DNA from: Agarilytica rhodophyticola
GTDB taxonomy: Bacteria; Pseudomonadota; Gammaproteobacteria; Pseudomonadales; Cellvibrionaceae
NCBI RefSeq assembly: GCF_002157225.2
Contig: NZ_CP020038.1
Coordinates: 4,494,501 to 4,558,500 of the forward strand
Reading direction: 5' to 3'
Length of the DNA: 64,000 nt
Position 1 is the first letter of the stretch; every line of letters starts with the position of its first letter. Of the stretch, positions 1-8,774 are shown piece by piece. The notes beneath the pieces were generated by a model. The model worked only from the letters and a program-made list of their open reading frames with translations. It did not search any database and was not told the DNA's origin. A program made the translations under genes and the position numbers.

Positions 1-116
1 ATAGGCGAATTTTTTTTATCCACTCGAAAAACTAACACATTAGACGGGTGTCCCGTATTCTGCTCTAAAACTCCTTGGAAGGCTCGGCAATACTGTTTTG
101 TTTGTTCCACATCCAT
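1..116 (-). CDS. MmcQ/YjbR-family protein, N-terminal fragment (runs off left edge)
   Basis: Only the first 38 codons lie in the window; the gene starts at an ATG at 116 and leaves the window on the left. The peptide opens MDVEQTKQYCRAF and continues with VLVFRVDKK, the usual opening of MmcQ/YjbR proteins (an early Y-C pair, then a VFKV-type strand). Family members are about 115 residues with a CyaY-like fold and are proposed to bind DNA; no biochemical role is established. It is divergent from bioA. The fragment is too short to exclude another family. Confidence 0.55.
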   Translation of the reverse strand, partial: MDVEQTKQYCRAFQGVLEQNTGHPSNVLVFRVDKKNSP

Positions 117-342
117 AGTTAAATATATCGTCGATCAAAGATCGTATACCTTATTTTTTAAGCGATGATTTGACCACATATTACTATTAATAGGGCAAAA
201 TTGCTTTCTATGTTTTCTTGAGTCATAGCGTAAAGTAGGAAAACCTTAACCTACAGATTAATCACATAGTTGTGAAAGAACTATTTGATTGCCAGGTTAA
301 TAGATCAATGTACAATAGCAGCTTTTAAATATAGGTAACCCT
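117..342. other. divergent intergenic region between the MmcQ/YjbR gene and bioA
   Basis: AT-rich spacer that must hold promoters for both divergent genes. The only symmetry I see is TTAACCT (246-252) against AGGTTAA (294-300), 41 bases apart. That is too far apart for a canonical BirA operator. No clear -35/-10 pair is claimed. Confidence 0.4.
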
Positions 343-1644
343 GTGAAAGATAGCGATAAACTTTTCACCCAGCAACTGTTGGAGAAAGATCGGCAGTACG
401 TATGGCACCCCTATTCTCGTGTTAATAGCGATATGCCGCTATTTCCTGTGGCTTCAGCAAAAGGGTGTTACCTAAACCTACATTCAGGTGAAAAACTCTT
501 CGACGGCATGTCGTCCTGGTGGAGCACCATTCATGGCTACAACCACCCCCGTTTAAACCAAGCCTTACATCAACAAATCGACACTATGTCGCATGTTATG
601 TTTGGTGGACTCACACATCAACCTGCCGTTGACTTAGCCGTTAGACTCACCCAGTTAACACCAGCAGGTTTAGATAAGGTTTTTCTCTGCGACTCAGGTT
701 CTGTCGCAGTGGAAGTTGCCCTCAAAATGGCAATTCAATATTGGAATTCACAAGGGCAACAACGCAGTCACTTTTTAACAATTAAGAATGGTTATCACGG
801 TGATACCTTTGGTGCAATGTCAGTATGTGATCCAGTAACGGGAATGCATCAGTTATTTTCTGGATTCTTGCAAGAAAATATTTTTGCTGAAGCGCCACAA
901 TGTGGCTTCGAACAAACCTGGGACGATAGCTTTTTTGAAAATTTTTTACACAAGGCACAGGCACACAAGGATTCAATTGCTGCTGTCATTCTTGAGCCAA
1001 TTGTACAAGGCACTGGCGGTATGCGATTCTACTCACCTAACTTTCTTAAAAAAGTACGGCAGCTGTGCGATGACTATGGAATATTATTAATTGCCGATGA
1101 AATTGCTACCGGCTTTGGCCGTGCAGGAAAATTATTCGCCTGCGAATATGCCGATATTTCGCCTGATATTATGTGCTTGGGCAAAGCTTTAACCGGAGGG
1201 TATATGAGCATGGCTGCCACTTTATGCAATAGCACTGTGGCAAATATTATCAGTCAGGGGGAAGCTGGTGTTTTTATGCACGGCCCTACCTTTATGGCGA
1301 ACCCTTTGGCATGTTCTGTGGCTAACGCAAGCATTACGCTATTGCTAGAAAATAATTGGCAACAACAAGTTATGAATATTTCTCGCTGGCTAAAAGAAGG
1401 ATTAAGCACCTGCGAAGATTTTAAATGTGTGAATAATGTTAGAGTATTGGGTGCAATTGGTGTAGTGGAATTACACCAGCCTGTAGACATGAAAAAGATC
1501 CAGCCACTTTTTGTTAAACATGGTATTTGGCTGCGTCCTTTTGGGAAATTAATTTATACGATGCCGCCATTTATCTCAACGCAAGATGATATTACTATGC
1601 TAACCTCCAAAATTGAGGCGGTGCTCAGAGAGTGTTACTCATAA
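343..1644 (+). CDS. bioA: adenosylmethionine-8-amino-7-oxononanoate aminotransferase (biotin synthesis)
   Basis: Class III PLP-dependent aminotransferase that converts 7-keto-8-aminopelargonate to 7,8-diaminopelargonate with S-adenosylmethionine as amino donor, in the cytoplasm. At 433 residues it has the normal BioA length. Visible signatures are WHPYS (21-25), DGMSSWW (54-60), the PLP-contacting segment ADEIATGFGR (251-260) and the Schiff-base lysine K281 in CLGKALTGG. Translation starts at GTG 343, with an AGGTAA Shine-Dalgarno-like stretch just upstream. It stands alone, apart from other bio genes, and faces the hsbR-type gene with 40 bp between stop codons. Confidence 0.95.
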   Translation: MKDSDKLFTQQLLEKDRQYVWHPYSRVNSDMPLFPVASAKGCYLNLHSGEKLFDGMSSWWSTIHGYNHPRLNQALHQQIDTMSHVMFGGLTHQPAVDLAVRLTQLTPAGLDKVFLCDSGSVAVEVALKMAIQYWNSQGQQRSHFLTIKNGYHGDTFGAMSVCDPVTGMHQLFSGFLQENIFAEAPQCGFEQTWDDSFFENFLHKAQAHKDSIAAVILEPIVQGTGGMRFYSPNFLKKVRQLCDDYGILLIADEIATGFGRAGKLFACEYADISPDIMCLGKALTGGYMSMAATLCNSTVANIISQGEAGVFMHGPTFMANPLACSVANASITLLLENNWQQQVMNISRWLKEGLSTCEDFKCVNNVRVLGAIGVVELHQPVDMKKIQPLFVKHGIWLRPFGKLIYTMPPFISTQDDITMLTSKIEAVLRECYS

Positions 1645-1684
1645 CTAAAAAATCAACTACGAAAAACACGCTTAAAATGCAGCG

Positions 1685-3382
1685 CTAAAGCTTGAGGCTA
1701 TATTCTGCCGTTACGGTTCTTCCTTGGCTGGAATATTCCAAGGAAGAGCATAAGTCATAGAGTAAGGGCAAACCTCTACCATGAGAATCTTCATTTTCAG
1801 CTAGTCGCTTCATAGTATGCTCAAAATCAAACCCCTTACCACTGTCGGTAATTTTTAATATTATCGAATTAGAATCACTCTTACAAAAGCAAAACTCCAA
1901 GTCAATAAAATCCTCTTTTCCAACCTTCTCCAGATTTTCTTTTCTCAATTTATAATATTGACTAAATCCATCAGCAGTATCTTTTAAACTAGACTTTAAA
2001 CCTAGAACTCCGTGCTCAAGTGAATTACTGTATAACTCACTAACAATAGTAAAAATCTTCTCTCTATGTAACTCAACACCCTGGATTCCACCTACGAAAA
2101 CCATAAGCTGATCAACAATACTATTAATTCTTAGTTCTTCGCCCTGTAATTTCATGGAAAAATTCCAAGCAAAAGCTTCGGACGAATTATCTCGCTCTAA
2201 TATATCTATTTTTTCTTGTGTTTTCTTATCTACATGAACAGGCTTATCGATAGTAATCTCAATAAGTGATATGTCATCACTTTGGCCATCACCACTTTGA
2301 TAATCATGTACTTCATCAATAAGAATCTGCATGCAATTGTCTTTATCTTGTCTGACAATTGCTTCTATACGCTCAAGACCAAACTCCTCGTCTTTCTCGT
2401 TAGTGGCTTCATTAATACCGTCACTATAAATATAAATTCTTTCCCCTTGAGTCACTTCAATAGAGAGCGGCGTTTCATCAAATTCCTCCTCTTTAAGTAT
2501 GCCAAGGGGCATATGCTCCGAGGGGACTTTAATGATTTCGCGCTCAGCATTGTTTAAGACTCTTAGCACATCATTCATACCGCCGGCCCAAAGTGATAAG
2601 GTTTTCCCTTTACTATCAAGATAGGTAATAGCACAGCAAAAAAACATGTTTCCAGGCAAAAGATCAACCAGAGATTTATTGATCTCTTTAGCAAACAAAC
2701 CAATATTCACCTGTTGCTCAGACAAGCGATAGAAAATCTCTGTTACCGGCAATGTACCGATCGAGGCAGCTAATCCATGACCAGTAAAATCTCCAACTAA
2801 ATTATAAATACCACCCGTTGGAGAGGGAGCTTCCAAAATAATATCACCGTTAAACATGGACATAGGTGACGTATATTTTTTTACATTTAAGCAGTCTGTT
2901 TTAACTCTATTACCACCGCGCTCGAAGATCCGCTCAACAATAAGATGTTCTCGATCCATGACTTTCTTATGATACTGCAACCTTTCATTCGCTTTTTCTA
3001 AATTTCGATAAATTTCCTGAGTTCGAGCGTGGGCTTTAATTTTTGCCAGAAGTATACTTTCATTAATGGGTTTAGGTACAAAATCGTCACCACCAGCGTC
3101 GAGGCACTTTGCTAAAACTTCGCTATCATCAAGTGCTGTGACAAAAATAATAGGCACTAGTTTTTCGCCATATTCCTCTTTTATAATACGTGTTGCCTCA
3201 ATGCCGTCCATGACAGGCATAGTGACATCCATGAGAATAAGATTAATATCAGAGTCATTGCGAGCCTGTTCGCAGGCTTCTTCTCCATTTTCTGCGTAGA
3301 CAACATCATAACCTTCATCTTCTAGTATAAAAGATAACAGCTCGCGATTATATTCATGGTCATCGACAACGAGAAGCTTCAT
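1685..3382 (-). CDS. hsbR: HsbR-type response regulator: receiver, PP2C/SpoIIE phosphatase and anti-sigma-type HATPase kinase
   Basis: Three modules are visible. A receiver (1-120) has acidic pair D7/D8, phospho-acceptor D52 in LILMDVTMP and K104. A coiled-coil linker follows, then a SpoIIE/PP2C phosphatase (about 170-380) with the metal-site segment GDFTGHG. Last is a C-terminal HATPase of the RsbW/SpoIIAB type (about 425-565) with N-box SELYSNSLEHG and G-boxes ITDSGKGF and GRGLPLLYDL. This is the layout of Pseudomonas HsbR, which both phosphorylates and dephosphorylates a STAS partner depending on receiver state. The STAS gene lies 17 bp upstream in the same operon, so the pair is a partner-switching module. 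The ultimate target (an anti-sigma factor or a diguanylate cyclase) is not visible here. Confidence 0.85.
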   Translation of the reverse strand: MKLLVVDDHEYNRELLSFILEDEGYDVVYAENGEEACEQARNDSDINLILMDVTMPVMDGIEATRIIKEEYGEKLVPIIFVTALDDSEVLAKCLDAGGDDFVPKPINESILLAKIKAHARTQEIYRNLEKANERLQYHKKVMDREHLIVERIFERGGNRVKTDCLNVKKYTSPMSMFNGDIILEAPSPTGGIYNLVGDFTGHGLAASIGTLPVTEIFYRLSEQQVNIGLFAKEINKSLVDLLPGNMFFCCAITYLDSKGKTLSLWAGGMNDVLRVLNNAEREIIKVPSEHMPLGILKEEEFDETPLSIEVTQGERIYIYSDGINEATNEKDEEFGLERIEAIVRQDKDNCMQILIDEVHDYQSGDGQSDDISLIEITIDKPVHVDKKTQEKIDILERDNSSEAFAWNFSMKLQGEELRINSIVDQLMVFVGGIQGVELHREKIFTIVSELYSNSLEHGVLGLKSSLKDTADGFSQYYKLRKENLEKVGKEDFIDLEFCFCKSDSNSIILKITDSGKGFDFEHTMKRLAENEDSHGRGLPLLYDLCSSLEYSSQGRTVTAEYSLKL

Positions 3383-3399
3383 AATTTGACTCTTACGTA

Positions 3400-3705
3400 T
3401 TAAGAAATATCAAACTTTTTATCAAACCTTGAAATACTAAAGATCTTCTTAATTTGATCATTGGTATTTATTAATTTCATTTTAGCGCCTAGGTCATCGA
3501 AATGATTTTTAGCATTTATCAACATACCAAGTGCGGAGCTATCAATATAACGTGTATTTCTAAAATCAATAACAATAAACTTATTTCTAACGTTCTCTAA
3601 ACTTTCATAACTACGCCGAAAGGGATCAACTGACTCAAAGTCAAAACGTTCATCTAAAACTACCGACATATGATTATCATTACTACGTTCAACTTGAATA
3701 GGCAA
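3400..3705 (-). CDS. hsbA: STAS-domain anti-anti-sigma factor (HsbA-like)
   Basis: A 101-residue single STAS domain with the signature DFRNTRYIDSSALGML. The first serine after Asp (S56) aligns with the phosphorylated serine of SpoIIAA/HsbA proteins. It should be phosphorylated by the C-terminal kinase of the next gene and dephosphorylated by its PP2C domain. The start is TTG at 3705, supported by a very strong purine-rich ribosome site (GAGGAGGGG) about six bases upstream. It sits between the chemoreceptor-like gene and hsbR in one minus-strand operon. Confidence 0.85.
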   Translation of the reverse strand: MPIQVERSNDNHMSVVLDERFDFESVDPFRRSYESLENVRNKFIVIDFRNTRYIDSSALGMLINAKNHFDDLGAKMKLINTNDQIKKIFSISRFDKKFDIS

Positions 3706-3769
3706 AATAACCCCTCCTCAGATTAACTAAGGTTTCATATATTTAAAGAAAATGTGATCAGGAACTTTG

Positions 3770-4927
3770 TTAAAATAGATCAACATCGTCTCCCGTATTA
3801 GCCACCAACCCAGAGAGCGCAGGTTTAAATTCTTCCGTATTATCGAGCTCTGATATCGAGGCTAACAGTGCTGCATGCGCATTATTATGACCTGTTATGG
3901 TGGTGCGGTACTTGGTCAACACCTCTGTGAGATGTTCCGTCGTTGCTATAATTTGTTCGGCAAATTGAGAAACTCTGTCGGCAGACTGCAACGCAGTGAC
4001 CGCACGAGCCACTTCATTTTTTATTTCTTCTCCAATTTCAGCGCCTCGGACAACACTCTCGGAAACCTTTGAATTTACCGACTCCAATTCATTTAACATG
4101 CCGTCTAAGTGTCCTCTCGCGTCTATAGCAATATTCATATCAAGAGATGCGATTTCACCTACTACTTTTTCGACATTTGTTACTGTTTCTTTAGCTGTTT
4201 CCGCTTTTTTACGAATTTGCTCGTTTAAGTCATTTGAGTCTTGAGAAAGCTTACGAACCTCATCGGCAACAACAGCGAAGCCTCGGCCTGCTTCACCAGC
4301 TCTCGCAGCTTCAATCGCAGCATTAAGAGCCAACAGGTTAGTCTGATCAGCAATGCCACGTATGTCGTTAATTAGGCCAAACATACCATCTAGATGGGTC
4401 ACCATATCTTGGATGTTGTGAACGGCTTGCACACTTTTTTGGCTTATATCGACAAATAAACTGACATAGTCATCTAATATGGTGCCAACTTCCTTGGCAA
4501 AACCTTTAAGGGAGACGTTATTTGGATCAGATCCATCAGGTGTCAGCTGGTTAGCGATGCCCATCATTAAGTCTTTGCCTGCTTTTGCAGAATCGGTAAG
4601 GCCTTGGAAACTTGCATGCAAACGAATACTTGAGTCTTCTGCCAGATGACGAATTTCTTTAGACATACCATCCACTTCGTCAAACAAGGGAGATAAGGTT
4701 CCGTCTATTTTTTCCGTACTGCTTTTTAAAGAGGTATGGGTGGTATAGTCAATATCCTCGTTACTACTGTCACCCTGGTTGGTGCGAAGTAGAATAAAGG
4801 CAGCTACAGCCACTAACACCAGCATAGTGGCGTAAGCGATGAAGAGGGAGTCCGCCCAATATGAGATACCAATTCCAGCCAGGGCTATACCTAACAGCAC
4901 ACCAATATTCGACAAAAAACTACTCAC
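3770..4927 (-). CDS. methyl-accepting chemotaxis-type receptor without a periplasmic domain
   Basis: 385 residues. Two hydrophobic segments (about 7-23 and 28-47) are separated by only a few residues, so there is no periplasmic sensor domain. The rest is cytoplasmic helix with the hallmark MCP tip between about 187 and 225 ([19 protein letters not shown], then [14 protein letters not shown]). Such receptors sense membrane state or cytoplasmic signals and couple to CheW/CheA. It is the first gene of an operon with the STAS and HsbR-type genes, and I infer that it feeds that switch or is controlled with it. It starts at GTG 4927. Confidence 0.85.
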   Translation of the reverse strand: MSSFLSNIGVLLGIALAGIGISYWADSLFIAYATMLVLVAVAAFILLRTNQGDSSNEDIDYTTHTSLKSSTEKIDGTLSPLFDEVDGMSKEIRHLAEDSSIRLHASFQGLTDSAKAGKDLMMGIANQLTPDGSDPNNVSLKGFAKEVGTILDDYVSLFVDISQKSVQAVHNIQDMVTHLDGMFGLINDIRGIADQTNLLALNAAIEAARAGEAGRGFAVVADEVRKLSQDSNDLNEQIRKKAETAKETVTNVEKVVGEIASLDMNIAIDARGHLDGMLNELESVNSKVSESVVRGAEIGEEIKNEVARAVTALQSADRVSQFAEQIIATTEHLTEVLTKYRTTITGHNNAHAALLASISELDNTEEFKPALSGLVANTGDDVDLF

Positions 4928-5124
4928 TCACCACCCCGAAGATACGATAACAGCATAAGTCACACACACTTATAGACTAGTCGCGTATGTCTCGCTTCGC
5001 CAGTTAACATCTCAAGCTCGGATAGATTGAAATATGTGCCAAAACACATCATAAACAACTGCGACTTGGTTAGTCACCGCAGGTTTAAGGGAAATAATTA
5101 CTAAGGATAGCTAAAAATGATTTG

Positions 5125-5161
5125 ACGCTCCCCGAAAATACTAGCGATTTTAAAGGAGCGT
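5125..5161. terminator. imperfect hairpin downstream of trpS
   Basis: ACGCTCC (5125-5131) pairs with GGAGCGT (5155-5161). Inside, AAAAT (5135-5139) pairs with ATTTT (5147-5151), leaving a 3x3 internal loop and a 7-base loop. It lies between trpS and the divergent-side MCP operon and may end trpS transcription. The U-run on that strand is poor, so an operator role is possible. Confidence 0.4.
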
Positions 5162-5217
5162 TAATTTAGAAAATAAAAGTTAACAAACAAATGGCTATTG
5201 ATGGATAGATGTTGCCA

Positions 5218-6225
5218 TCACGATAGTGCGCCAATTCCCACCGCTTTTTTAACTTTGGCCAGCAAGGGTCTGGCATGCTCACGAGCTTTTTCAGCGCCGG
5301 CTTTTAGAATCTTCTCAATTGCAGCAGGATCATCCATTAAGCTGTTGTAGCGCTCTCTAGGTTCACTCAATTCTGCATCGATTAATTCAAATAGCTGTTT
5401 TTTCGCTTCGCCCCATGCAATCCCGTTAGCAAATTCTTTGCGCATATAGTCGGTTTGGGATGTATCGGCAAAGGCCTCCCAAATCTGAAAAACCGTTGAA
5501 TCGCTTGTATCTTTAGGCTCGCCGGGTTCAAGTAAATTCGTTTTAATTTTATTAATATGCTTTTTGAGCTGCTTTTGGCCTAAAAAAAGAGGAATAGTAT
5601 TATTGTAACTTTTACTCATTTTACGGCCATCTAAACCATTTAGCAGAGCAACACTATCATCAACCACTGTTTCTGGAAGCTTAAAAACTTCCCCGTAAGT
5701 ATGATTGAAGCGTTGTGCAATATCTCGGGCAATTTCCAAGTGTTGCGTTTGGTCTCGACCGACAGGCACCTTATCTGCATTGAACATAAGAATATCAGCA
5801 GCCATTAACACCGGATAGCTAAACAGCCCCATGGTAATACCAAAGTCAGCATCTTCCCCATTATTAGCATTGTTATCAACCGCATCTTTATAAGCATGGG
5901 CACGATTCATCAAACCTTTAGCAGTCATACAAGTGAGAATCCAACACAATTCACTGATTTCTGGAACATCGGATTGACGATAAAAAACCGTTTTATCAGG
6001 GTCGAGGCCTAGAGCTAGCCAAGTGGCTGCAATTTCTTTAGTGGATTGATTAATTTGCTCAGGCTGCTGGCACTTGATCAAGGCATGCAAGTCAGCAAGA
6101 AACAAAAATGACTCCACATTGTCATTTTTACTCGATGCAATTGCTGGTCGAATAGCACCCACATAATTCCCCAGATGCGGCGTACCTGTGGTAGTAATGC
6201 CTGTTAAAATTCGTTCTTTTGTCAT
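5218..6225 (-). CDS. trpS: tryptophanyl-tRNA synthetase
   Basis: Class I aminoacyl-tRNA synthetase charging tRNA-Trp. It is 335 residues, normal for the family. The HIGH-equivalent motif is PHLGN (16-20) after TGITTTGT, and the KMSKS loop is exact at 202-206 ([10 protein letters not shown]). The tryptophan/AMP pocket segments [14 protein letters not shown] and [15 protein letters not shown] are present. The ATG at 6225 begins MTKERILTG, the conserved N-terminus. Two hairpins lie in its upstream region (6249-6269 and 6292-6329). Confidence 0.96.
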   Translation of the reverse strand: MTKERILTGITTTGTPHLGNYVGAIRPAIASSKNDNVESFLFLADLHALIKCQQPEQINQSTKEIAATWLALGLDPDKTVFYRQSDVPEISELCWILTCMTAKGLMNRAHAYKDAVDNNANNGEDADFGITMGLFSYPVLMAADILMFNADKVPVGRDQTQHLEIARDIAQRFNHTYGEVFKLPETVVDDSVALLNGLDGRKMSKSYNNTIPLFLGQKQLKKHINKIKTNLLEPGEPKDTSDSTVFQIWEAFADTSQTDYMRKEFANGIAWGEAKKQLFELIDAELSEPRERYNSLMDDPAAIEKILKAGAEKAREHARPLLAKVKKAVGIGALS

Positions 6226-6291
6226 TTATTCACCCATGATCCGTAATTCACTAGAGCAAAACGCTAGTGCAGGCATAATACCTTTCCACAA

Positions 6292-6329
6292 CACTATTGG
6301 AAATGCATAGGCCGCAATTTCCAATAGTG
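6292..6329. terminator. 13-bp perfect inverted repeat upstream of trpS / downstream of the glycosyltransferase
   Basis: CACTATTGGAAAT (6292-6304) pairs perfectly with ATTTCCAATAGTG (6317-6329) around a 12-base loop. A smaller hairpin CACTAG/CTAGTG lies at 6249-6269. Both genes run leftward, so the large hairpin could end the glycosyltransferase transcript or act in the trpS leader. No T-run follows on the minus strand. Confidence 0.45.
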
Positions 6330-6392
6330 CTGCCATCAAACAATGGGGACTTTGTTATGACATGCCATGGCAGCAACTTACTATGGCTAAAC

Positions 6393-7574
6393 TCATGCAC
6401 TGTTCACTAAACTGGCAAACAGTTGCTCATATTCTGTCGCTAAGTTATCCATATAAAATCTACTCACATCGGCATGAGGAATATTTTCAGACGCAAGAAA
6501 ATATTGAACTTTTTGTGCCATGGATTGCGCCTCTACTGTAAGGTCACTATCACTGGCATAGCGGTAACGATCATCAAACATCTCACAATATGCCAAGCGA
6601 TCAGGAACAATGGGGATACATTCTCGGGCGACAGCCTCTAATACAGAGAGCCCTTGAAAATCATGCTCAGCAGTGGAGAGCACGAAATGGCTCTGCTCAA
6701 GAAGCTGGTGGTACTCCTTAATATCCTTAAGATAGCCCCACTGCCCCAACCAACCGCGCTTGGATAACTCGGCTTTGATCTTTTCAAACTCCGGAGGAAC
6801 TTGCCTAAAACTTTGCCCAACTACATGTAAAGTCAACGCGGTTTGCGCAGGCATTGCTTGTATAAAAGCCAGCAGCCGTTGACAGCCCTTGTCATATTCC
6901 CAGCGATGGTTCCATACTAACTGATATTGTTTTTGCCCGTGATTAGTTAGCATGTTAAGGCTTCTATTATTAGCCGGCATTTTATTAACCGAGCTGGTGT
7001 TAATCGATCTTGGATTAACCAACCCTGGATTAACCAATATGGTGCCTCGGTAAGCAATTGGCACTGCTAACACGCTGGATTTTTTCTCTAACTTAACAAG
7101 CAAATTCGGTGGTACAGCATCAGGGAATCTTTTTAATAGTTGTTTTAATCCGCTAAAAAAAGAATCACGATTGTAACAACTATTAAAGCTCAGATGATTA
7201 GCCGCCAAGCTGCTGTATATTTGCACCATGATCGGCTCAATGTTTTGACGCTGTTCGGCTTTATTAGACAATGGATAGGCAACTTGATTCTCATGAAAGT
7301 ACAATAGTGTAGGAATAGCCGCCAGAGAGGGCAATAAACCTCTTAGAGTAGCGAGATCCGTCATGGACGTGGCGATGCAAAGATCATACTCCTGCTGCAA
7401 GACGTGCTGCTGTTGCTGCGACCAAGTCAGGCTATTGCTGCGAATACGCCAATTAAAATAGCGGGCGGGCAAGGTGAGCACAGTCCAGTTATAGCCACTA
7501 AAATGCGCTTTTAATAAACGCCACCAATATTGGTGGCTATTGGCATCATAAGGAGATAAAAGAAGGATTTTCAC
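6393..7574 (-). CDS. DUF3524 glycosyltransferase, predicted tRNA-queuosine alpha-mannosyltransferase
   Basis: A 393-residue GT-B protein opening MKILLLSPYDANSHQYWW, the signature of the DUF3524/GTDC1 family whose animal member (QTMAN) transfers mannose to queuosine in tRNA-Asp. The N-terminal half carries LYFHENQVAYPLS (about 112-124). The C-terminal Rossmann half carries WNHRWEYDKG and STAEHDFQGLSVLEA, the GT4-like donor site. A low-complexity Asn/Ser-rich linker (about 175-215) holds an in-frame 15-bp tandem duplication. The bacterial substrate is inferred by family only. The start is GTG 7574. It lies upstream of trpS on the same strand. Confidence 0.8.
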   Translation of the reverse strand: MKILLLSPYDANSHQYWWRLLKAHFSGYNWTVLTLPARYFNWRIRSNSLTWSQQQQHVLQQEYDLCIATSMTDLATLRGLLPSLAAIPTLLYFHENQVAYPLSNKAEQRQNIEPIMVQIYSSLAANHLSFNSCYNRDSFFSGLKQLLKRFPDAVPPNLLVKLEKKSSVLAVPIAYRGTILVNPGLVNPRSINTSSVNKMPANNRSLNMLTNHGQKQYQLVWNHRWEYDKGCQRLLAFIQAMPAQTALTLHVVGQSFRQVPPEFEKIKAELSKRGWLGQWGYLKDIKEYHQLLEQSHFVLSTAEHDFQGLSVLEAVARECIPIVPDRLAYCEMFDDRYRYASDSDLTVEAQSMAQKVQYFLASENIPHADVSRFYMDNLATEYEQLFASLVNSA

Positions 7575-7625
7575 TTCTTATGTTAGTCGATCAAAGAAAA
7601 ATCATTCAAAACTACAACAAAATGC

Positions 7626-8666
7626 TTATCGATTCTCGCTTTGCGCCCTTAGGATATAGGCATCAAAACCAGCTTGGCAGAGTAAGTGTGCGGCAATATC
7701 TGCGCGGCTACCAGCATCATCAGGCACCACATAAGCACACGACTTCGCCAACTCATTAATCGATGAGCGCAAACGCGCAAGGGGAACGTTAATGCTACCT
7801 GGAACATGATTCATTCTGTATTCCATAGGCATTTTAACATCGAGCATTTTATGCGGCTTACCTAGTGTTCCAAGCTCATCTTGCTCAACATATTGCAAGA
7901 CAGGCTCTTTTAAAAGCGCCTCAAAATCTTGTGCGTCGAGTTTTTTTAAGTGGCCAGATTCAGTCATAGTAATCGTGGCATTTCTCGGCGTATTACCAAG
8001 TAGAGCTTCTTCGCCAAAATAACTTCCGGGTTCTAATACCACATCCACACTCTCGGAGCGATTTGTCACCCTGGCACGACCGGAGGCTAACACATAGAAG
8101 AAGTCGCCCTTTTCACCCTCTTTAATCACGACCTCTTTAGCTTCAGCGGGCACATCCTTGAAGCGCAAAAATAAATCTTGTACTTGTGTTAAGGGAATTT
8201 TTGTAAATAAGGGGGATTGCAACAGTGAGGACATCCAGTCGGTAGCATCATGATCGGCAATATTGCTAACCTCAATCTCACCTGTCACCATTTCAGTGTC
8301 GTCGCTTTCATTGGCGTAGGCAGCAGATTCCCGCCAAGAAACAATACGATCGAGCATTTCCAACTCTATGGTGAAAGCTTCAACGCCTGACTTAGCAATA
8401 CAGGAACACACCGTTGGCGACTCAAGATTTAGCGCATTAGTCACTTTAGCGGTATTAGCTTCTACAGGAGTGGATTCGAAACGAGCATCGATAAGATCAA
8501 CCCGCCCTGAAATCAAATAGTAACGTTCCGCTACAGAGCGGTTGCGTTTAAATAACATATCACCTTTATTGAAAGTCTTGAGGGATATGTGTTTGAGCGC
8601 ATCCTCGAGATATTTGTCCTCTATTTCACTAAACGGAACAAATTTCTTAAGTGCATTAATATCCAA
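7626..8666 (-). CDS. tandem cyclic nucleotide-binding protein with C-terminal degenerate rhodanese domain
   Basis: Two cNMP-binding domains are followed by a rhodanese-like domain. The first (about 10-120) is divergent. The second (about 150-265) has the phosphate-binding cassette GSYFGEEALLGNTPRNATI. The C-terminal segment (MLDVKMPMEYRMNHVPGSINVPL, then a VVPDDAGSRA loop) has the rhodanese fold pattern, but the catalytic cysteine position is Asp, so sulfur transfer is unlikely. A start at TTG 8666 is preferred because an AGAGG ribosome site lies nine bases upstream; TTG codons at 8672 and 8675 sit on top of that site. It is probably a soluble cAMP- or c-di-GMP-responsive regulator or effector. 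Confidence 0.8.
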   Translation of the reverse strand: MDINALKKFVPFSEIEDKYLEDALKHISLKTFNKGDMLFKRNRSVAERYYLISGRVDLIDARFESTPVEANTAKVTNALNLESPTVCSCIAKSGVEAFTIELEMLDRIVSWRESAAYANESDDTEMVTGEIEVSNIADHDATDWMSSLLQSPLFTKIPLTQVQDLFLRFKDVPAEAKEVVIKEGEKGDFFYVLASGRARVTNRSESVDVVLEPGSYFGEEALLGNTPRNATITMTESGHLKKLDAQDFEALLKEPVLQYVEQDELGTLGKPHKMLDVKMPMEYRMNHVPGSINVPLARLRSSINELAKSCAYVVPDDAGSRADIAAHLLCQAGFDAYILRAQSENR

Positions 8667-8774
8667 TGTCAACAACCTCTTGTCTAATCGACGTTATTAT
8701 GAAACTAAAATTAACAAAACAGATAAGACTCCTTCAATTGCAATAATATCCATACATCTAAGACGCTATTTATT

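Noticed and set aside
246-300. TTAACCT/AGGTTAA inverted pair upstream of bioA as a BirA operator
   Set aside because: Known BirA sites have arms about 15 bases apart; here the gap is 41 bases and the arms do not match the consensus.
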